A DNA stretch of 64,000 nucleotides from Flavilitoribacter nigricans DSM 23189 = NBRC 102662 (lineage in GTDB: Bacteria; Bacteroidota; Bacteroidia; Chitinophagales; Saprospiraceae): assembly GCF_002646595.1 (NCBI RefSeq), contig NZ_PDUD01000043.1, forward strand, positions 1 through 64,000, read 5' to 3'. The notes below the pieces were generated by a model. It worked only from the letters and a program-made list of their open reading frames with translations. It was not told where the DNA came from and made no database searches. Shown here piece by piece: positions 6,365-15,338 of the stretch. Position numbers and translations under genes: made by a program. Each line of letters starts with the position of its first letter. Position 1 is the stretch's first letter.

Positions 6365-8542
6365 TTATACCAATTGATCTATCGCACGCATCGTTGCTGC
6401 GTCATGATCATGGAAGTTTGCCCCGGCTTCCGGGAAGAATTGGCCAAGTCTCAGGCCTGGCCCACCGCCGTCCAACAGTCCTGCGATTTGTGCAGTACCG
6501 CCAACGACTGCCTGGCCTGGCTGTGGTATACCCGGCATCAGCCAGTTGCCGGCACCATGAAGTACACCGAGGAGCGCTACAAGCCGTGCATCAACCTGGG
6601 CACTGGCACCAGCCGCCCATGCCGTTGGCCATTGTGTATTATCCGGCTTTATCTCTCCAAAATCGAAATAATGGGCCGTATGGCGGGTAAGGAAATGGTC
6701 GTAGGAGATGTTAGTGATGTTCGGAGCATTGTTGGCTGCATCGAAAGCAGTAAACGCGTTCGTAACGGCCAGTACAGCGGGTGCAAATGCCGGGGGAACC
6801 ACAATTCCACCTAAGCCAGTCAACTGACCATTTAACGTATTTGCAACTATATTACGTAACTGGTTAGCATTGTTTCGATGGCCGGCATTGATTGGTGCGC
6901 CTCCCCCAATTGCCGCAATATCTCCGTTGACTGTGCCAATTCTTGCGTTCACATTTCCCATAAGGCCTGCGTTGACTCCACCAGCATGGGTGCCTAAAGG
7001 AGGAGCCGTAAATGGAAGTGCAGAGTTGTATGCGGTGTACGCCTGCACGTGGAGTATGTTCAACTGGGCAAGAGGAGCCGCTGCTCTGGCCACATTATAG
7101 GCGTTTCGTGCCACATTGACGGGCCCTGGGACTGCGCCTGGCGGCGCAGTCCGTTGAAAGTGGGGAAGCTCTCCGCACAACCGGGCAAAAAGAGCGCCAT
7201 TGCCTCCTGCTACTCTTGCCATGTCAAAAGCCGCAGTTGCTGTCCTTATCGGTGGTCCTGTTAGCATTGCACGAAGCGTTGCTATCTGCGCATGCCCGCC
7301 AATCAAGGGAATTATGGGGGCTAGTAGAGGAATATTTGCACCACCACCACTCGCATTGATGAGTGCGGTCAGGTTTGCAAGACCTGCAACACCGTTAGCA
7401 AGCGGGATCAGATGTACTAGCAAGTGGGCGTTTGCTGCACCGATTGCAGTAACGGCACCACTGGCTACTAAAGCACCTATTTGTGCCGGTGTCACAGTGT
7501 TAATCAAGTTGGGTAAGGTGTTAGCGTTGGCAGCACCTACCTGGTTCGCAAGTAAAAGTAAAGATGGTATATGTCCTGTAGCCTGTGCTATAAGAGCGTC
7601 AACAAGATATGCATTTCCATTACCAATTTGTGTGAGTAATTGATGTTCTCTCTGCGCTTCAGTTCGCATTGCGGTTGCAGCAGCGATACGAGCAGCTTGA
7701 TGGTTACCAGCCAAATAAGCGTTGCAGGCAAGCACCAATGCATTCGCATTTGCAATTGTTCGTGCCCCTATATAATTTGCCAAGTCGCCATCTAGTGCCC
7801 TGATATTGGGGCCACGCCCATGAAACGTGGTTGCCGGTGTTGCGGCTTGGAACCCAGCCACACTAATAATCATTTGGACTGGATGGTTGGAGTTTTCAGT
7901 ATTAGATTTTATTTCAGATAGATTCTTAGCGATACTCTGCCTTTGAAGAGCTTTAGCCCCCATCACATCCGCTTCTTTCTCCAAACTAGCATTATCATTC
8001 ACATTGACCTTGCCCTTCATTTGCATGGTAGGCTTTACTCTGCCTTGTTTTTGTTGAACCACGTGCCAGGCTTCATGGGGGAGGTGTTTCTCTTGTCCTG
8101 GTCCTAAATGAATATCTGTACCTTGTGCATATGCATGCGCTTGTAACTGTGCTGGTTTGTCAGAATTACGATGCACTTTTACATCATCCAATGACATCCC
8201 AGAAAGGTTTTCTATTCCTGATTTTAAATTATCAGGTAAACCCGTGTTGTTTTCTTTCTTCTGAATGAGCTGCTGTTGCTCAGTAGCATGGTTGTCAGCT
8301 ATTGACTGTAACTGTTTAGCTTGTTGCGCTTGGGGGCTGTTGATAGCCATATTCTGAACAGCTTGCAACTGCATAGCACGAGGACTATTATTAGCCATCT
8401 CTTGCAATTTCCGTTGGGCAACAGCTTCAGGTCGATTGTCCTCAAATTGAAAAGTAGAATCATTACCGCTTTGCATCTGAGAGACAGCCGCAGAAACCGC
8501 TTGGTTTTTATTCTCTTGTGTTTTGTCAGCGTGAGTATTCAT
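6365..8542 (-). CDS. eCIS-associated DUF4157 protein (putative effector 2)
   Basis: A 725-residue protein. Residues 1-52 are the shared module (FQFEDNRPEAVAQRKLQEM at 31-49), followed by Gln-rich repeats to about 95. Residues about 100-170 are a DUF4157 domain with HEAWH (156-160), the HExxH zinc-peptidase motif. DUF4157 proteins are known as typical genomic partners of contractile injection systems. Residues about 230-600 are strikingly Ala/Asn/Gly-rich and repetitive. The C-terminal 130 residues include HFLTRHTAHYFDFGEIK, a compact His/Thr-rich motif that could be a toxin active site (perhaps a nuclease), not identified. The GC-rich middle contrasts with the AT-rich ends, and a fusion is likely. 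The immunity-like gene follows at 10 bases. Confidence 0.8.
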   Translation of the reverse strand: MNTHADKTQENKNQAVSAAVSQMQSGNDSTFQFEDNRPEAVAQRKLQEMANNSPRAMQLQAVQNMAINSPQAQQAKQLQSIADNHATEQQQLIQKKENNTGLPDNLKSGIENLSGMSLDDVKVHRNSDKPAQLQAHAYAQGTDIHLGPGQEKHLPHEAWHVVQQKQGRVKPTMQMKGKVNVNDNASLEKEADVMGAKALQRQSIAKNLSEIKSNTENSNHPVQMIISVAGFQAATPATTFHGRGPNIRALDGDLANYIGARTIANANALVLACNAYLAGNHQAARIAAATAMRTEAQREHQLLTQIGNGNAYLVDALIAQATGHIPSLLLLANQVGAANANTLPNLINTVTPAQIGALVASGAVTAIGAANAHLLVHLIPLANGVAGLANLTALINASGGGANIPLLAPIIPLIGGHAQIATLRAMLTGPPIRTATAAFDMARVAGGNGALFARLCGELPHFQRTAPPGAVPGPVNVARNAYNVARAAAPLAQLNILHVQAYTAYNSALPFTAPPLGTHAGGVNAGLMGNVNARIGTVNGDIAAIGGGAPINAGHRNNANQLRNIVANTLNGQLTGLGGIVVPPAFAPAVLAVTNAFTAFDAANNAPNITNISYDHFLTRHTAHYFDFGEIKPDNTQWPTAWAAGASAQVDARLVALLGVLHGAGNWLMPGIPQPGQAVVGGTAQIAGLLDGGGPGLRLGQFFPEAGANFHDHDAATMRAIDQLV

Positions 8543-8580
8543 AAATTTTTCTATTCAGATTTTGGTCTATTGCCTATAAC
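8543..8580 (-). promoter_or_regulatory. Conserved leader shared by the four effector genes
   Basis: On the plus strand the stretch reads TTTTCAGA...GGTCTATTGCCTATAA in slightly varied form immediately before each effector start: here, 5755-5790, 55562-55596 and, more diverged, 56864-56892. It may be a common 5' leader or promoter, or simply the end of the palindromic site. Confidence 0.4.
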
Positions 8581-8998
8581 TATGTGTATACGCCATATGG
8601 CGGATAGAAACTTGTATCCTTTCCAAGAATGAAGATAGGAAAAAAGCCTTCCAGGCTATAGCGCCTGGTGAAAAAGCCCCGATCAGTTCGAACATTACCC
8701 GGTTGGGATCCCATATGTTGAAAATTAATCATGCATTATAATGAATTCCTTGATCTTTTCAAATACGGAGTAGAACATTGAAGACCATCTTCAAAAATCC
8801 TAAGTTCTCTATCATTTAGTGAGCGCTCGATTATTGTATCATCCAACTCAGGAACGCATTGATCTTGAACCTATAAAAAGAAGATAGGGTTAAAATTGAA
8901 TACGACGGACAGTGATCCGATCGGCACCAACCGGCGTTCTTCTGTTGATCTGCTACCGGTGGGGGCCTGCAGACGAACAATACTATTCCATATGGATC
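8581..8998. other. Intergenic, small hairpins only
   Basis: It contains the short palindrome CGCCATATGGCG (about 8590) and a CCAGGC...GCCTGG hairpin (about 8649-8666) without a T tract. It marks the boundary between the AT-rich accessory block and the plus-strand genes. No gene was seen. Confidence 0.4.
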
Positions 8999-9979
8999 AT
9001 GGATAAATGCCTGGAAATGGAAAAATTCATTGGTAAATACGCGCATACTCACAGATCTCTGGTACAATCTTGTTTTGCCTTACTCGTATTGAGCGTATTA
9101 AGTATATTTTTCGGTTCAACGAATCTGATCGCGTGCTCCTGTCCTGTATTTTCCCCGGGCCCCAGGCTGGTGCAGGAGCACATCGCCCGGTATGAAGTAG
9201 TTTTCATCGGCAAGGTCATTAAGCGTTCCCAGGAGTATTCGACCTTCGAGATTATCAGACACCTGAAGGGGCTGACCGGAAAATCGACCGTCACTTCGGC
9301 CTATTTCGATAGTTGTTCCACGCTTTATGATTCGGGTTACCATATTGTGTACGGCAACCTGAAAGATACCCTGCTCAATACCAGTTATTGTTCCTGTAAT
9401 GAAAGTCTAAAGATGGAAGATTACGGAATTGCCGGAGCGCACGATACCGCTTCCTTCGAATCTTTATTGAAAAACGGTATCGAGCGGTACAATTTCCATG
9501 TCTTTTACTTAAAGAGTATGCGCGGACAGTCCCAGAATCGCCTTTATCTATCTCCGGTGATTAGCGGTAAAGACTGGTACCGCTCCTATACTATTTACCA
9601 CAGCATGCAAATTGTTCTGATCGGCTTGCTGCTGCTCGCGATCCTGTACTTCCTGGATCGTCGCTTCGGTTCGCGCCAGCCCCTGCGCTCCTGGATCCAT
9701 TTGGCGCTAACGGCCGGCCTGGTCCTTACTCTGCTATCCATCTTTATTTACGGTGAGTCCAGACCCATAGGCATTCCTGGAGAAACCGTATTGGAAATGT
9801 ATGGATTTCCGAAATTTATCCTGTCCCGAAACTATGAGCTTGGAAGCGGAGCCTATACCGACTATGATCTACACCTGATCAATCTGATCGGTAACCTGAG
9901 TGTATACGCAGTGCTCTGCGCTCTTTGCCTCCAACTTTTCTTTTTCTTCCGGACGGTGCTCCACTCGAAGAACACCTAA
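8999..9979 (+). CDS. Membrane protein with NTR/TIMP-like Cys-rich domain
   Basis: About 326 residues from the ATG at 8999. Upstream codons to 8912 are open but give no better signal; 9017 is also possible. A signal segment ends at IACSC. The next 120 residues follow the netrin/TIMP-like pattern CSCP...VFIGKV...FEI..LKG...FDSC...SYCSC, with six or so paired cysteines, so the domain is exported and disulfide-bonded. Three hydrophobic segments follow (QIVLIGLLLLAILYF, LALTAGLVLTLLSIFI, AVLCALCLQLFFFF). Role unknown. Confidence 0.7.
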   Translation: MDKCLEMEKFIGKYAHTHRSLVQSCFALLVLSVLSIFFGSTNLIACSCPVFSPGPRLVQEHIARYEVVFIGKVIKRSQEYSTFEIIRHLKGLTGKSTVTSAYFDSCSTLYDSGYHIVYGNLKDTLLNTSYCSCNESLKMEDYGIAGAHDTASFESLLKNGIERYNFHVFYLKSMRGQSQNRLYLSPVISGKDWYRSYTIYHSMQIVLIGLLLLAILYFLDRRFGSRQPLRSWIHLALTAGLVLTLLSIFIYGESRPIGIPGETVLEMYGFPKFILSRNYELGSGAYTDYDLHLINLIGNLSVYAVLCALCLQLFFFFRTVLHSKNT

Positions 9980-10092
9980 TCCTGGCCCCGGAAAGTTATT
10001 ATGGACAATAAACGGATACAGCAACTTCCTACCAAATGCAAAAGAGGAAAAGCTGCCAAATGTCAATGATAAAGTAAAAGCTAAATTAGACG

Positions 10093-10536
10093 ATGACGTA
10101 TTCACTGATACAGTCAGAAGTTAAAGACCATCCGTGGTTGGATGCCTTACGTCGGGAGGTCTATAAAGATTTGTTCGATCTGACCTGGGGCAGATGGGAT
10201 GAGGCCAGGCATCAGCGGCATTTTTCGGCCTGCTTGGACCGTGGAGCTATCCAGATTATTAAAGTTGCCGATTCCCCGGTCGGTATGCTCCAACTTTTGG
10301 AATCTGAGGTTGCGATCGAGATCGGAGAAATTCAAATTTTACCTGCGTACCAGCGGCAAGGACTGGGTACAAAAATTTTAACAGATGTGATACATCACGC
10401 GCAAAAGCACGCTAAGCCACTAAAACTTTCAACAGGACTGCGGAATGTTGGTGCATTAGAACTGTATAAAAAGCTGGGTTTTAGGGAAATTGAACGATCT
10501 GAAACGCATGTGCATATGGTGCATTTCACGGTGTGA
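10093..10536 (+). CDS. GNAT family N-acetyltransferase
   Basis: A 147-residue, single-domain protein. The acetyl-CoA binding loop is QRQGLGTKIL (motif A, after the strand EIGEIQILPAY), and NVGALELYKKLGFREI is the typical C-terminal helix-strand. These enzymes move an acetyl group from acetyl-CoA to an amine; the substrate cannot be told. It follows the membrane protein on the same strand by about 110 bases. Confidence 0.85.
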   Translation: MTYSLIQSEVKDHPWLDALRREVYKDLFDLTWGRWDEARHQRHFSACLDRGAIQIIKVADSPVGMLQLLESEVAIEIGEIQILPAYQRQGLGTKILTDVIHHAQKHAKPLKLSTGLRNVGALELYKKLGFREIERSETHVHMVHFTV

Positions 10537-10616
10537 TAAAATAGGTAGAATGATCAGTTTTAGATTCTCCTTATTGGGTAACCCAAAGTGGTTTGGGATT
10601 TCCCGAGCAATATGTA

Positions 10617-11189
10617 TTAGCCGGCAAAATTGGAAATGGCACTCTTACCATCCGCGTCCAGCAACTGATCGATCGTCGCGATCATCTCACTTTGCCGAGG
10701 TAAATTTGCACCACCCAGCAGGGTTCTCAAATTGGTCAATAACAATTCCTGTCGTTGCAAAAGTGCAGCCCGTTGCCTGGCCTTTTCCCGGGCGGCGCTC
10801 TTCCGCATGATGGCTTCGGTCATCACGGAGGGTAGGCGTCGCAGGTTCTGCTTAAGTACATACCCGGTAGCTCCCCGCAGTATGGCCCGCGCAACGAGTT
10901 CCTCGTCATTCAGAGTACCGGTCACATACACAAAAGGAACATCAGGCGAGATGGTTCTGGCCAATACCAGGGCATCGATCCCACTGTACCCGGGAATCGA
11001 AAAATCGGAAAGAATGATGTCAAATGAGGAATCGTTCAGTAAGCGCTCGTAGGACTGCTGGTCGTTGGCAACTTCAATTTGAGCGGCCGGAAATTTTTTT
11101 CGGATGATTCGGCTAATCAGCACAGCATCCGTCGGCATATCTTCCAACAGTAAGATGGAAAAGTTATGCGGTACATGATCACGGTTCAT
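10617..11189 (-). CDS. Response regulator, receiver domain only
   Basis: A 190-residue protein. The receiver domain spans about 10-130: acidic pair ED (16-17), phospho-acceptor Asp62 in DIILSDFSIPGYSG, T of YVTGTL (beta-4) and K of GYVLKQN (beta-5). The remaining 60 residues are helical with no DNA-binding domain, ending in a Leu/Arg-rich segment. It is likely a single-domain relay protein of a phosphorelay whose kinase is not in the window. Convergent with the GNAT gene. Confidence 0.85.
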   Translation of the reverse strand: MNRDHVPHNFSILLLEDMPTDAVLISRIIRKKFPAAQIEVANDQQSYERLLNDSSFDIILSDFSIPGYSGIDALVLARTISPDVPFVYVTGTLNDEELVARAILRGATGYVLKQNLRRLPSVMTEAIMRKSAAREKARQRAALLQRQELLLTNLRTLLGGANLPRQSEMIATIDQLLDADGKSAISNFAG

Positions 11190-11645
11190 TCAATGTGGCT
11201 TAAAGAGTAGTCTGTAATTAAATTCTAATCATTGGGGCTTCCTTTCAAATTAGACTATAAATATAAACAAATTGTCTGACAAAAAGTATCAATATCGCCT
11301 GAAACAGGAATCAGCCCGAATAGGGTAGGAGAGATCCGGGAATCAATAAGAATTCGGGTAAACGACCGCTCCCTAACTTCCATTGGTATACTATCACCGA
11401 CACCAAAAAGCATAAGATCCCGGACATCCCAACATCCCGGCTATCCCGATCCAAAAAAGGCGGCGGCAAAGAAAACCCCTGCCGCCCCTTCTCCCAAATC
11501 ACTCTAGGGTAGCCTAAATAGTATGAAAAAGTCTAAGTTAATGCAAGATTAGTGGCCGCTCAGTAGTAAGGAAATGACAGGTGAAGCTATATCCCCTGAC
11601 GGCGATGTTAAACGCCTAAAATCACTTGACAGTAGTATCAAAATG
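11190..11645. other. Intergenic, nothing recognised
   Basis: Upstream of the response regulator is an AT-rich stretch (11220-11290) suitable for a promoter. The rest has short symmetric bits but no gene or clear terminator. Confidence 0.35.
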
Positions 11646-11800
11646 GAGCCATCAACCATCAAGCCATCCAACCATCCAACCATCAAGCCATCAAACCATC
11701 AAGCCATCCAACCATCCCAACCGTCAACCATCGACCGTCCAACCATCCACCATCCAACCATCAAACCATCAAACCATCCAACCATCCAACCCTCACTCCC
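11646..11800. repeat. 8-bp tandem repeat tract (ATCCAACC and variants), copy 1
   Basis: About nineteen degenerate copies of an 8-base unit, ATCCAACC / ATCAAGCC / ATCAAACC, run up to the stop codon of the minus-strand gene at 11793. A second tract of the same unit is at 34801-34940, also just behind a minus-strand stop. On the minus strand it reads as GG pairs spaced by two bases, so a two-layer G-quadruplex is possible. Confidence 0.85.
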
Positions 11801-12701
11801 CATCATAACACTTACAAGGAAACAACTCATACTCTCGCCGGTAGGCGTAGCTGTTATTCGGGTCCATATACTCCAGTCGCTTGCGGAGTTTACTGTAAAT
11901 ATGTTTGCTAAAGAAATCCGTACCGCAATTCAGCAGACTATGCACCGACGGACAGCGAGCTTTAGAAATATTCAGCCTGGCCCGGAAGAACGTCCCTTCC
12001 TCACAGTTGATCTTCTCAAAAGACTCCGTGTACAAAATGTTGAAATACTCGTAGTTCTTACCCTCAAAGGGGATAGCCTGAAACAAGTGGCATTCATCTT
12101 TTTCCCGGAGCAGCCGGAGTACGGCACCCAGGTTGTAGATCTCACAATTGCCATCCGCGAAGATGAGCCGGGCCTGGCCGTGGGTCATGGCCTCAAAGTG
12201 GATAAGCTCGTCCAGATCAATGTCGTCCACCGAGGGTCGTGCCGGCCGCTCTGACTGCGCTTCCGCATCGGTGTCCTGTGTCGCTTCCTCAAATCCGTAG
12301 GACTTGATCATCATACTGGTCTTTACGCCGTTTTCCAATACCGAATCTTGCTGGAAAAACACGTGCTCGCCTGGTTTTTGCAGCAGACTGGACGCCTCGG
12401 CTTCCAGCTCTCTAAACAGATCACATACGGTTCCTTCCGCCGCGGGACCGGGAGCGTCCAGTACTTTAAACTGGTATTCAACACTCATCGGCCATCCTCC
12501 AAACAGGTACACTTTGACGGCCAGCACCAGCGCCGTAGCCAGCAACCAGCGGATGGCGTATACCCACCAGGGGCGCTTCCTGCGGGCAGGGGGATCGCCT
12601 GCTTCCGTCTTCACGGGTGTTCCCGACGTGCCAAACTGCAATTTCGGCAACCAGCTCCAACGACTCTTGTACTGACTTCCTGAGTTTCTTTCATTTTCCA
12701 T
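11793..12701 (-). CDS. Single-pass membrane protein of unknown function
   Basis: A 302-residue protein. A basic N-terminus (to about 43) is followed by one membrane segment (WWVYAIRWLLATALVLAVKVYLF, about 44-66) and a periplasmic acidic domain containing seven or so cysteines near the C-terminus (CHLFQ, INCEEG, ARCPSVH, LNCGTD, FPCKCYDGE), suggesting disulfides. No family is recognised. Its stop sits at the edge of the 8-bp repeat tract. Confidence 0.65.
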   Translation of the reverse strand: MENERNSGSQYKSRWSWLPKLQFGTSGTPVKTEAGDPPARRKRPWWVYAIRWLLATALVLAVKVYLFGGWPMSVEYQFKVLDAPGPAAEGTVCDLFRELEAEASSLLQKPGEHVFFQQDSVLENGVKTSMMIKSYGFEEATQDTDAEAQSERPARPSVDDIDLDELIHFEAMTHGQARLIFADGNCEIYNLGAVLRLLREKDECHLFQAIPFEGKNYEYFNILYTESFEKINCEEGTFFRARLNISKARCPSVHSLLNCGTDFFSKHIYSKLRKRLEYMDPNNSYAYRREYELFPCKCYDGE

Positions 12702-12844
12702 ACTGCTAATACTTGGGTTTATTCGTATTTGTGTGGTAAAGTGTTGAGGTTTTACGTGTTCAGGTATTGAAGTTTCACGCCTCTGCCCCCCTGACCCCTT
12801 CGCCCCTGACCCCTCTCTCCTGACATCTCGCCCCTCCCACCTCC

Positions 12845-12885
12845 AAAAAAAATCCGGGCCCCAAGCAAAAGCTCAGCAACCCGGA
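12845..12885 (-). terminator. Rho-independent terminator-like hairpin
   Basis: On the minus strand CCGGG...CCCGG encloses a second stem (GAGC/GCTT region) and is followed directly by eight T residues. There is no good gene upstream on that strand for several hundred bases, so it may end an unannotated small RNA. Confidence 0.5.
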
Positions 12886-13339
12886 CCTCGGAACCAAATA
12901 ATAAGTAAAACAGCAGGATAAAATCAGTGCTTAAGGCACTACTTATAGAAAACCCAGTTAGCTCTTTTTGCGCAATTACAGTTTTACCTATTAGGAGATG
13001 TTCGTTGTACACTTTTCTGGATTTAGAGGGTACCGTACTGGAACCGATCATCTCGCTTCCTTTCCCATGTACCTGACTCTCCAAAGGTCTATACTAACTG
13101 GACATTTGTCAAGTTCCGCTCCGCTGCGTTAACCTAGGCTGGTTTTTCAGGAATAATATTCGGAATATGATGTTGTTTTACGTCTAGCAACTAATAAAAT
13201 ATCGCAAATACAGGAAAGGCGAATAGGGCGAGTGATCGCAAGACAAGCGTGAACGATCTGTACCTAACTGGACATCAAACAATCTCAAATAGCAAGAAAC
13301 GGATGAAACAAGTTCTCCCACGCACCTCAGCATCTAACC

Positions 13340-13373
13340 TTAGCACATTTCCACATCAACACTTTAACACATC
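13340..13373. repeat. 34-base direct repeat, copy 1
   Basis: Identical over 34 bases to 13905-13938 (begins TTAGCACATTTCCACATC). The two copies bracket the DUF1508 gene. The unit resembles the ACATCAACACTTTAAC simple repeats that continue on both sides. Confidence 0.85.
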
Positions 13374-13476
13374 CAACTTCAACACACCTCATCACGTTTG
13401 GACTTTCTCCGACAAAAAAATATATTTAGGGCGACATTTTGATCGAAATTAGTTTTTACATTAACAATCCAAATTT

Positions 13477-13815
13477 ATGAAGAACCCTAAGTTTCAAATC
13501 TACAAAGACAAGAGCGGTCAGTTCCGCTTCCGTCTAAAGGCCGGCAACGGAGAAGTGGTGCTTACCGGCGAGGCCTATACCACCAAGCAGGGCGCCCAAA
13601 ACGGCATTGAGTCCGTACAGAAAAATGCCGCAAACGATACCCGTTACGAGCGAAAAGAAGCTAAGAACGGCGAACATTATTTTGTACTGAAAGCGGCTAA
13701 TGCCCAGGTCATCGGCATGAGCGAAATGTACAAATCTGCTTCCGGCCGCAATCAAGGGGTACAGGTGATCCAAAAGATAGCCGCCGGCGCCCCCACGGAA
13801 GACCAGACGGTCTGA
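13477..13815 (+). CDS. YegP-like DUF1508 protein (two repeats)
   Basis: A 112-residue protein made of two DUF1508 units: residues 3-50 (FQIYKDKSGQFRFRLKAGNGEVVLTGEAY...GIESV) and 55-105 (YERKEAKNGEHYFVLKAANAQVIGMSEMY...GVQVIQ). This matches the UPF0339/YegP family in length and pattern. The family is small, soluble, widespread and of unknown biochemical role. The start at 13477 is the only ATG fitting the first repeat. It stands alone between two copies of a 34-base repeat. Confidence 0.9.
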   Translation: MKNPKFQIYKDKSGQFRFRLKAGNGEVVLTGEAYTTKQGAQNGIESVQKNAANDTRYERKEAKNGEHYFVLKAANAQVIGMSEMYKSASGRNQGVQVIQKIAAGAPTEDQTV

Positions 13816-13904
13816 TCGGGTCATAAAGATACGAGGGGAGTGTAGGACCAGATGGATCAATCTTCTACCTACACCCCCCAACCTTAACACCGCAACACCT
13901 AACA

Positions 13905-13938
13905 TTAGCACATTTCCACATCAACACTTTAACACATC
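13905..13938. repeat. 34-base direct repeat, copy 2
   Basis: The second exact copy of the 13340-13373 sequence, followed by a further partial unit (ACATCAACACTTTAACAC) up to the stop of the sigma factor gene. Confidence 0.85.
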
Positions 13939-13953
13939 AACACTTTAACACAT

Positions 13954-14802
13954 TTAACACCTCAACCGCAACTTCAAAAGCGCCCGCCGTTTCAGCAACC
14001 GCACCCGTTCTCCGCCCAGGCCTAAGGTCGCTCCGATGGTCTCAAAAGTTAGTTCCGCCGGGCCTTCCGGATCTACGCCAATGCCAAAACAGTGGCGCAG
14101 TATCTCCCGCTCCCGCTTCGGTAAATTAGCCAGCAGTTGCTCTACTTCGATTCGCCGGTCCTCAACTTCCGTCAGCTTATTATCCGGCGGTGGGATGTGC
14201 TGGTCCGCCAGTCGCCCCAACCAATCCTCTTCCCGTTCCGGATCCGGAGGCGCTTGCAGGGAAATGGTGCGCGACCGCAGTGGCAACACTTCGGAAACAG
14301 CTTCCGGCTCTAACTGCAGCCGATCGGCCAACTCTTCCACCGTGGGGCTTCGCTCCAGTTCCTGTTCCAGCCTGTTGATCATATCGTTGATCCGCCCCAG
14401 ATCCTGGAATTTGGCCGCCGGTAAGCGTACCATTCGCCCCTGCTCCATAATGGCTTCCATTATCAACTTCCGGATCCACCATACGGCGTAGGAAATGAAT
14501 TTAAATCCCTTGGTTTCGTCAAAACGCCGGGCCGCTTCCACCAGTCCGATATTGCCTTCACTGATCAGGTCCATCAGCGGGATATAGGTATTCTGGTACT
14601 GCTTGGCCACGGAAACGACAAAGCGCAGATTGGCGCGTACCAGTTGCTCGAATGCGGCTTGATCGCCGGCCCGGATACGCCGGCTCAGCTCGATCTCTTC
14701 CGCAGCGGTGATTAAGGGAATGGTACTCAGTTCCCGAAAATAACATTCGAGGGAACGGGAGGCCTGCACCGGGATCGCAGGCAAGATAGTAAGGTGTCGC
14801 AT
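13954..14802 (-). CDS. RpoD/SigA-type sigma-70 family factor
   Basis: A 282-residue protein of the short primary-type sigma architecture seen in Bacteroidota. Region 1.2 is SLECYFRELSTIPLITAAEE; region 2 has LVRANLRFVVSVAKQYQN, LISEGNIGLVEAARRFDET and GFKFISYAVWWIRKLIMEA (-10 recognition); region 3 is about 145-200; region 4 is LPKREREILRHCFGI...LTFETIGATLGLGGERVRLLKRRAL (helix-turn-helix). It diverges from the usual RpoD ending, so it is more probably a paralogous group-2 factor than the housekeeping one. Its trigger is unknown. Confidence 0.85.
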   Translation of the reverse strand: MRHLTILPAIPVQASRSLECYFRELSTIPLITAAEEIELSRRIRAGDQAAFEQLVRANLRFVVSVAKQYQNTYIPLMDLISEGNIGLVEAARRFDETKGFKFISYAVWWIRKLIMEAIMEQGRMVRLPAAKFQDLGRINDMINRLEQELERSPTVEELADRLQLEPEAVSEVLPLRSRTISLQAPPDPEREEDWLGRLADQHIPPPDNKLTEVEDRRIEVEQLLANLPKREREILRHCFGIGVDPEGPAELTFETIGATLGLGGERVRLLKRRALLKLRLRC

Positions 14803-15338
14803 CAGGATCAGCTATTTGCACTATCCGCCCGACGGTACGCCGGTCGGATGGCTGGGTGATAGCTAACCTTGGAGTGATTGGGAGATGCGTGTTGCTGTCA
14901 TTATACCTGACAACTAGCATTCTATTTACAAATATACCGGATTTGTAAATATGGGGAAAGACTTCATCATAAATCGGGATGCTGTTTATCTATGCATTCT
15001 CTGTACTCGACACAAAGCGATTTAGTCCAGAGGTGCTTGTCACAGACAGGATTCTCAAATCACTTACTTAAGTTCTTAGGTACTAGATGGAAAAACCAAC
15101 AGCGGAATCTCCTATTTACAGAAGATCCGCTTTCCGGATTTGATTCCCTACCGGATAGCAGCCGGTCGTCCGGGGCGCTGATTTGCCTAACTGCTACGAA
15201 TACCGCACCGATAAATATAATGAGAGGGCTGCTGGTCAGAATTCATAGATCTTGGTTGGGCAGACGGTAAACGGGTAGAAAGGGGCATCCTGAAATTTGA
15301 CGTATCTTGCAGATGCTCTGCCAACCGAAATGTATGCC
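14803..15338. other. Intergenic, partial palindromic element only
   Basis: Around 15005-15026 is TACTCGACACAAAGCGATTTAG, resembling one arm of the palindromic repeat at 18267-18318 (the full run exceeds neither arm). It probably holds promoters for the sigma gene (left) and the glycoside hydrolase (right). No gene seen. Confidence 0.4.

Larger units (their letters stand above)
12702..13476. other. Long intergenic region, low-complexity DNA and a terminator
   Basis: It holds a C-rich low-complexity run (12780-12840), a terminator-like hairpin (12845-12885), an AT-rich stretch and the first 34-base repeat (13340-13373). The one long minus frame (12752-13084) translates the C-rich run as Gly/Arg/Gln and is not believed. 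A small RNA ending at the hairpin is possible. Confidence 0.45.

Noticed and set aside
6870..7643. Several plus-strand frames rich in Pro/Ala
   Set aside because: They are shadows of the Ala/Asn-rich repeat region in the DUF4157 effector on the minus strand.
11646..11800. Possible CRISPR-like array
   Set aside because: The unit is 8 bases without spacers, so it is a simple tandem repeat. The same holds for 34801-34940.
11574..12254. A 226-codon plus-strand frame
   Set aside because: The first third translates the 8-bp tandem repeat (Ser/Asn/His/Pro) and the rest is antisense to the membrane-protein gene at 11793-12701.
12752..13084. A 110-codon minus-strand frame
   Set aside because: Its C-terminal third only translates a C-rich low-complexity run (Gly/Arg/Gln), it crosses a terminator-like hairpin, and it has no family pattern.
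13954..14802. Housekeeping sigma factor call
   Set aside because: The size and regions fit RpoD/SigA, but the divergent C-terminus and lack of housekeeping neighbours make a paralogue more likely, so no gene symbol is given.
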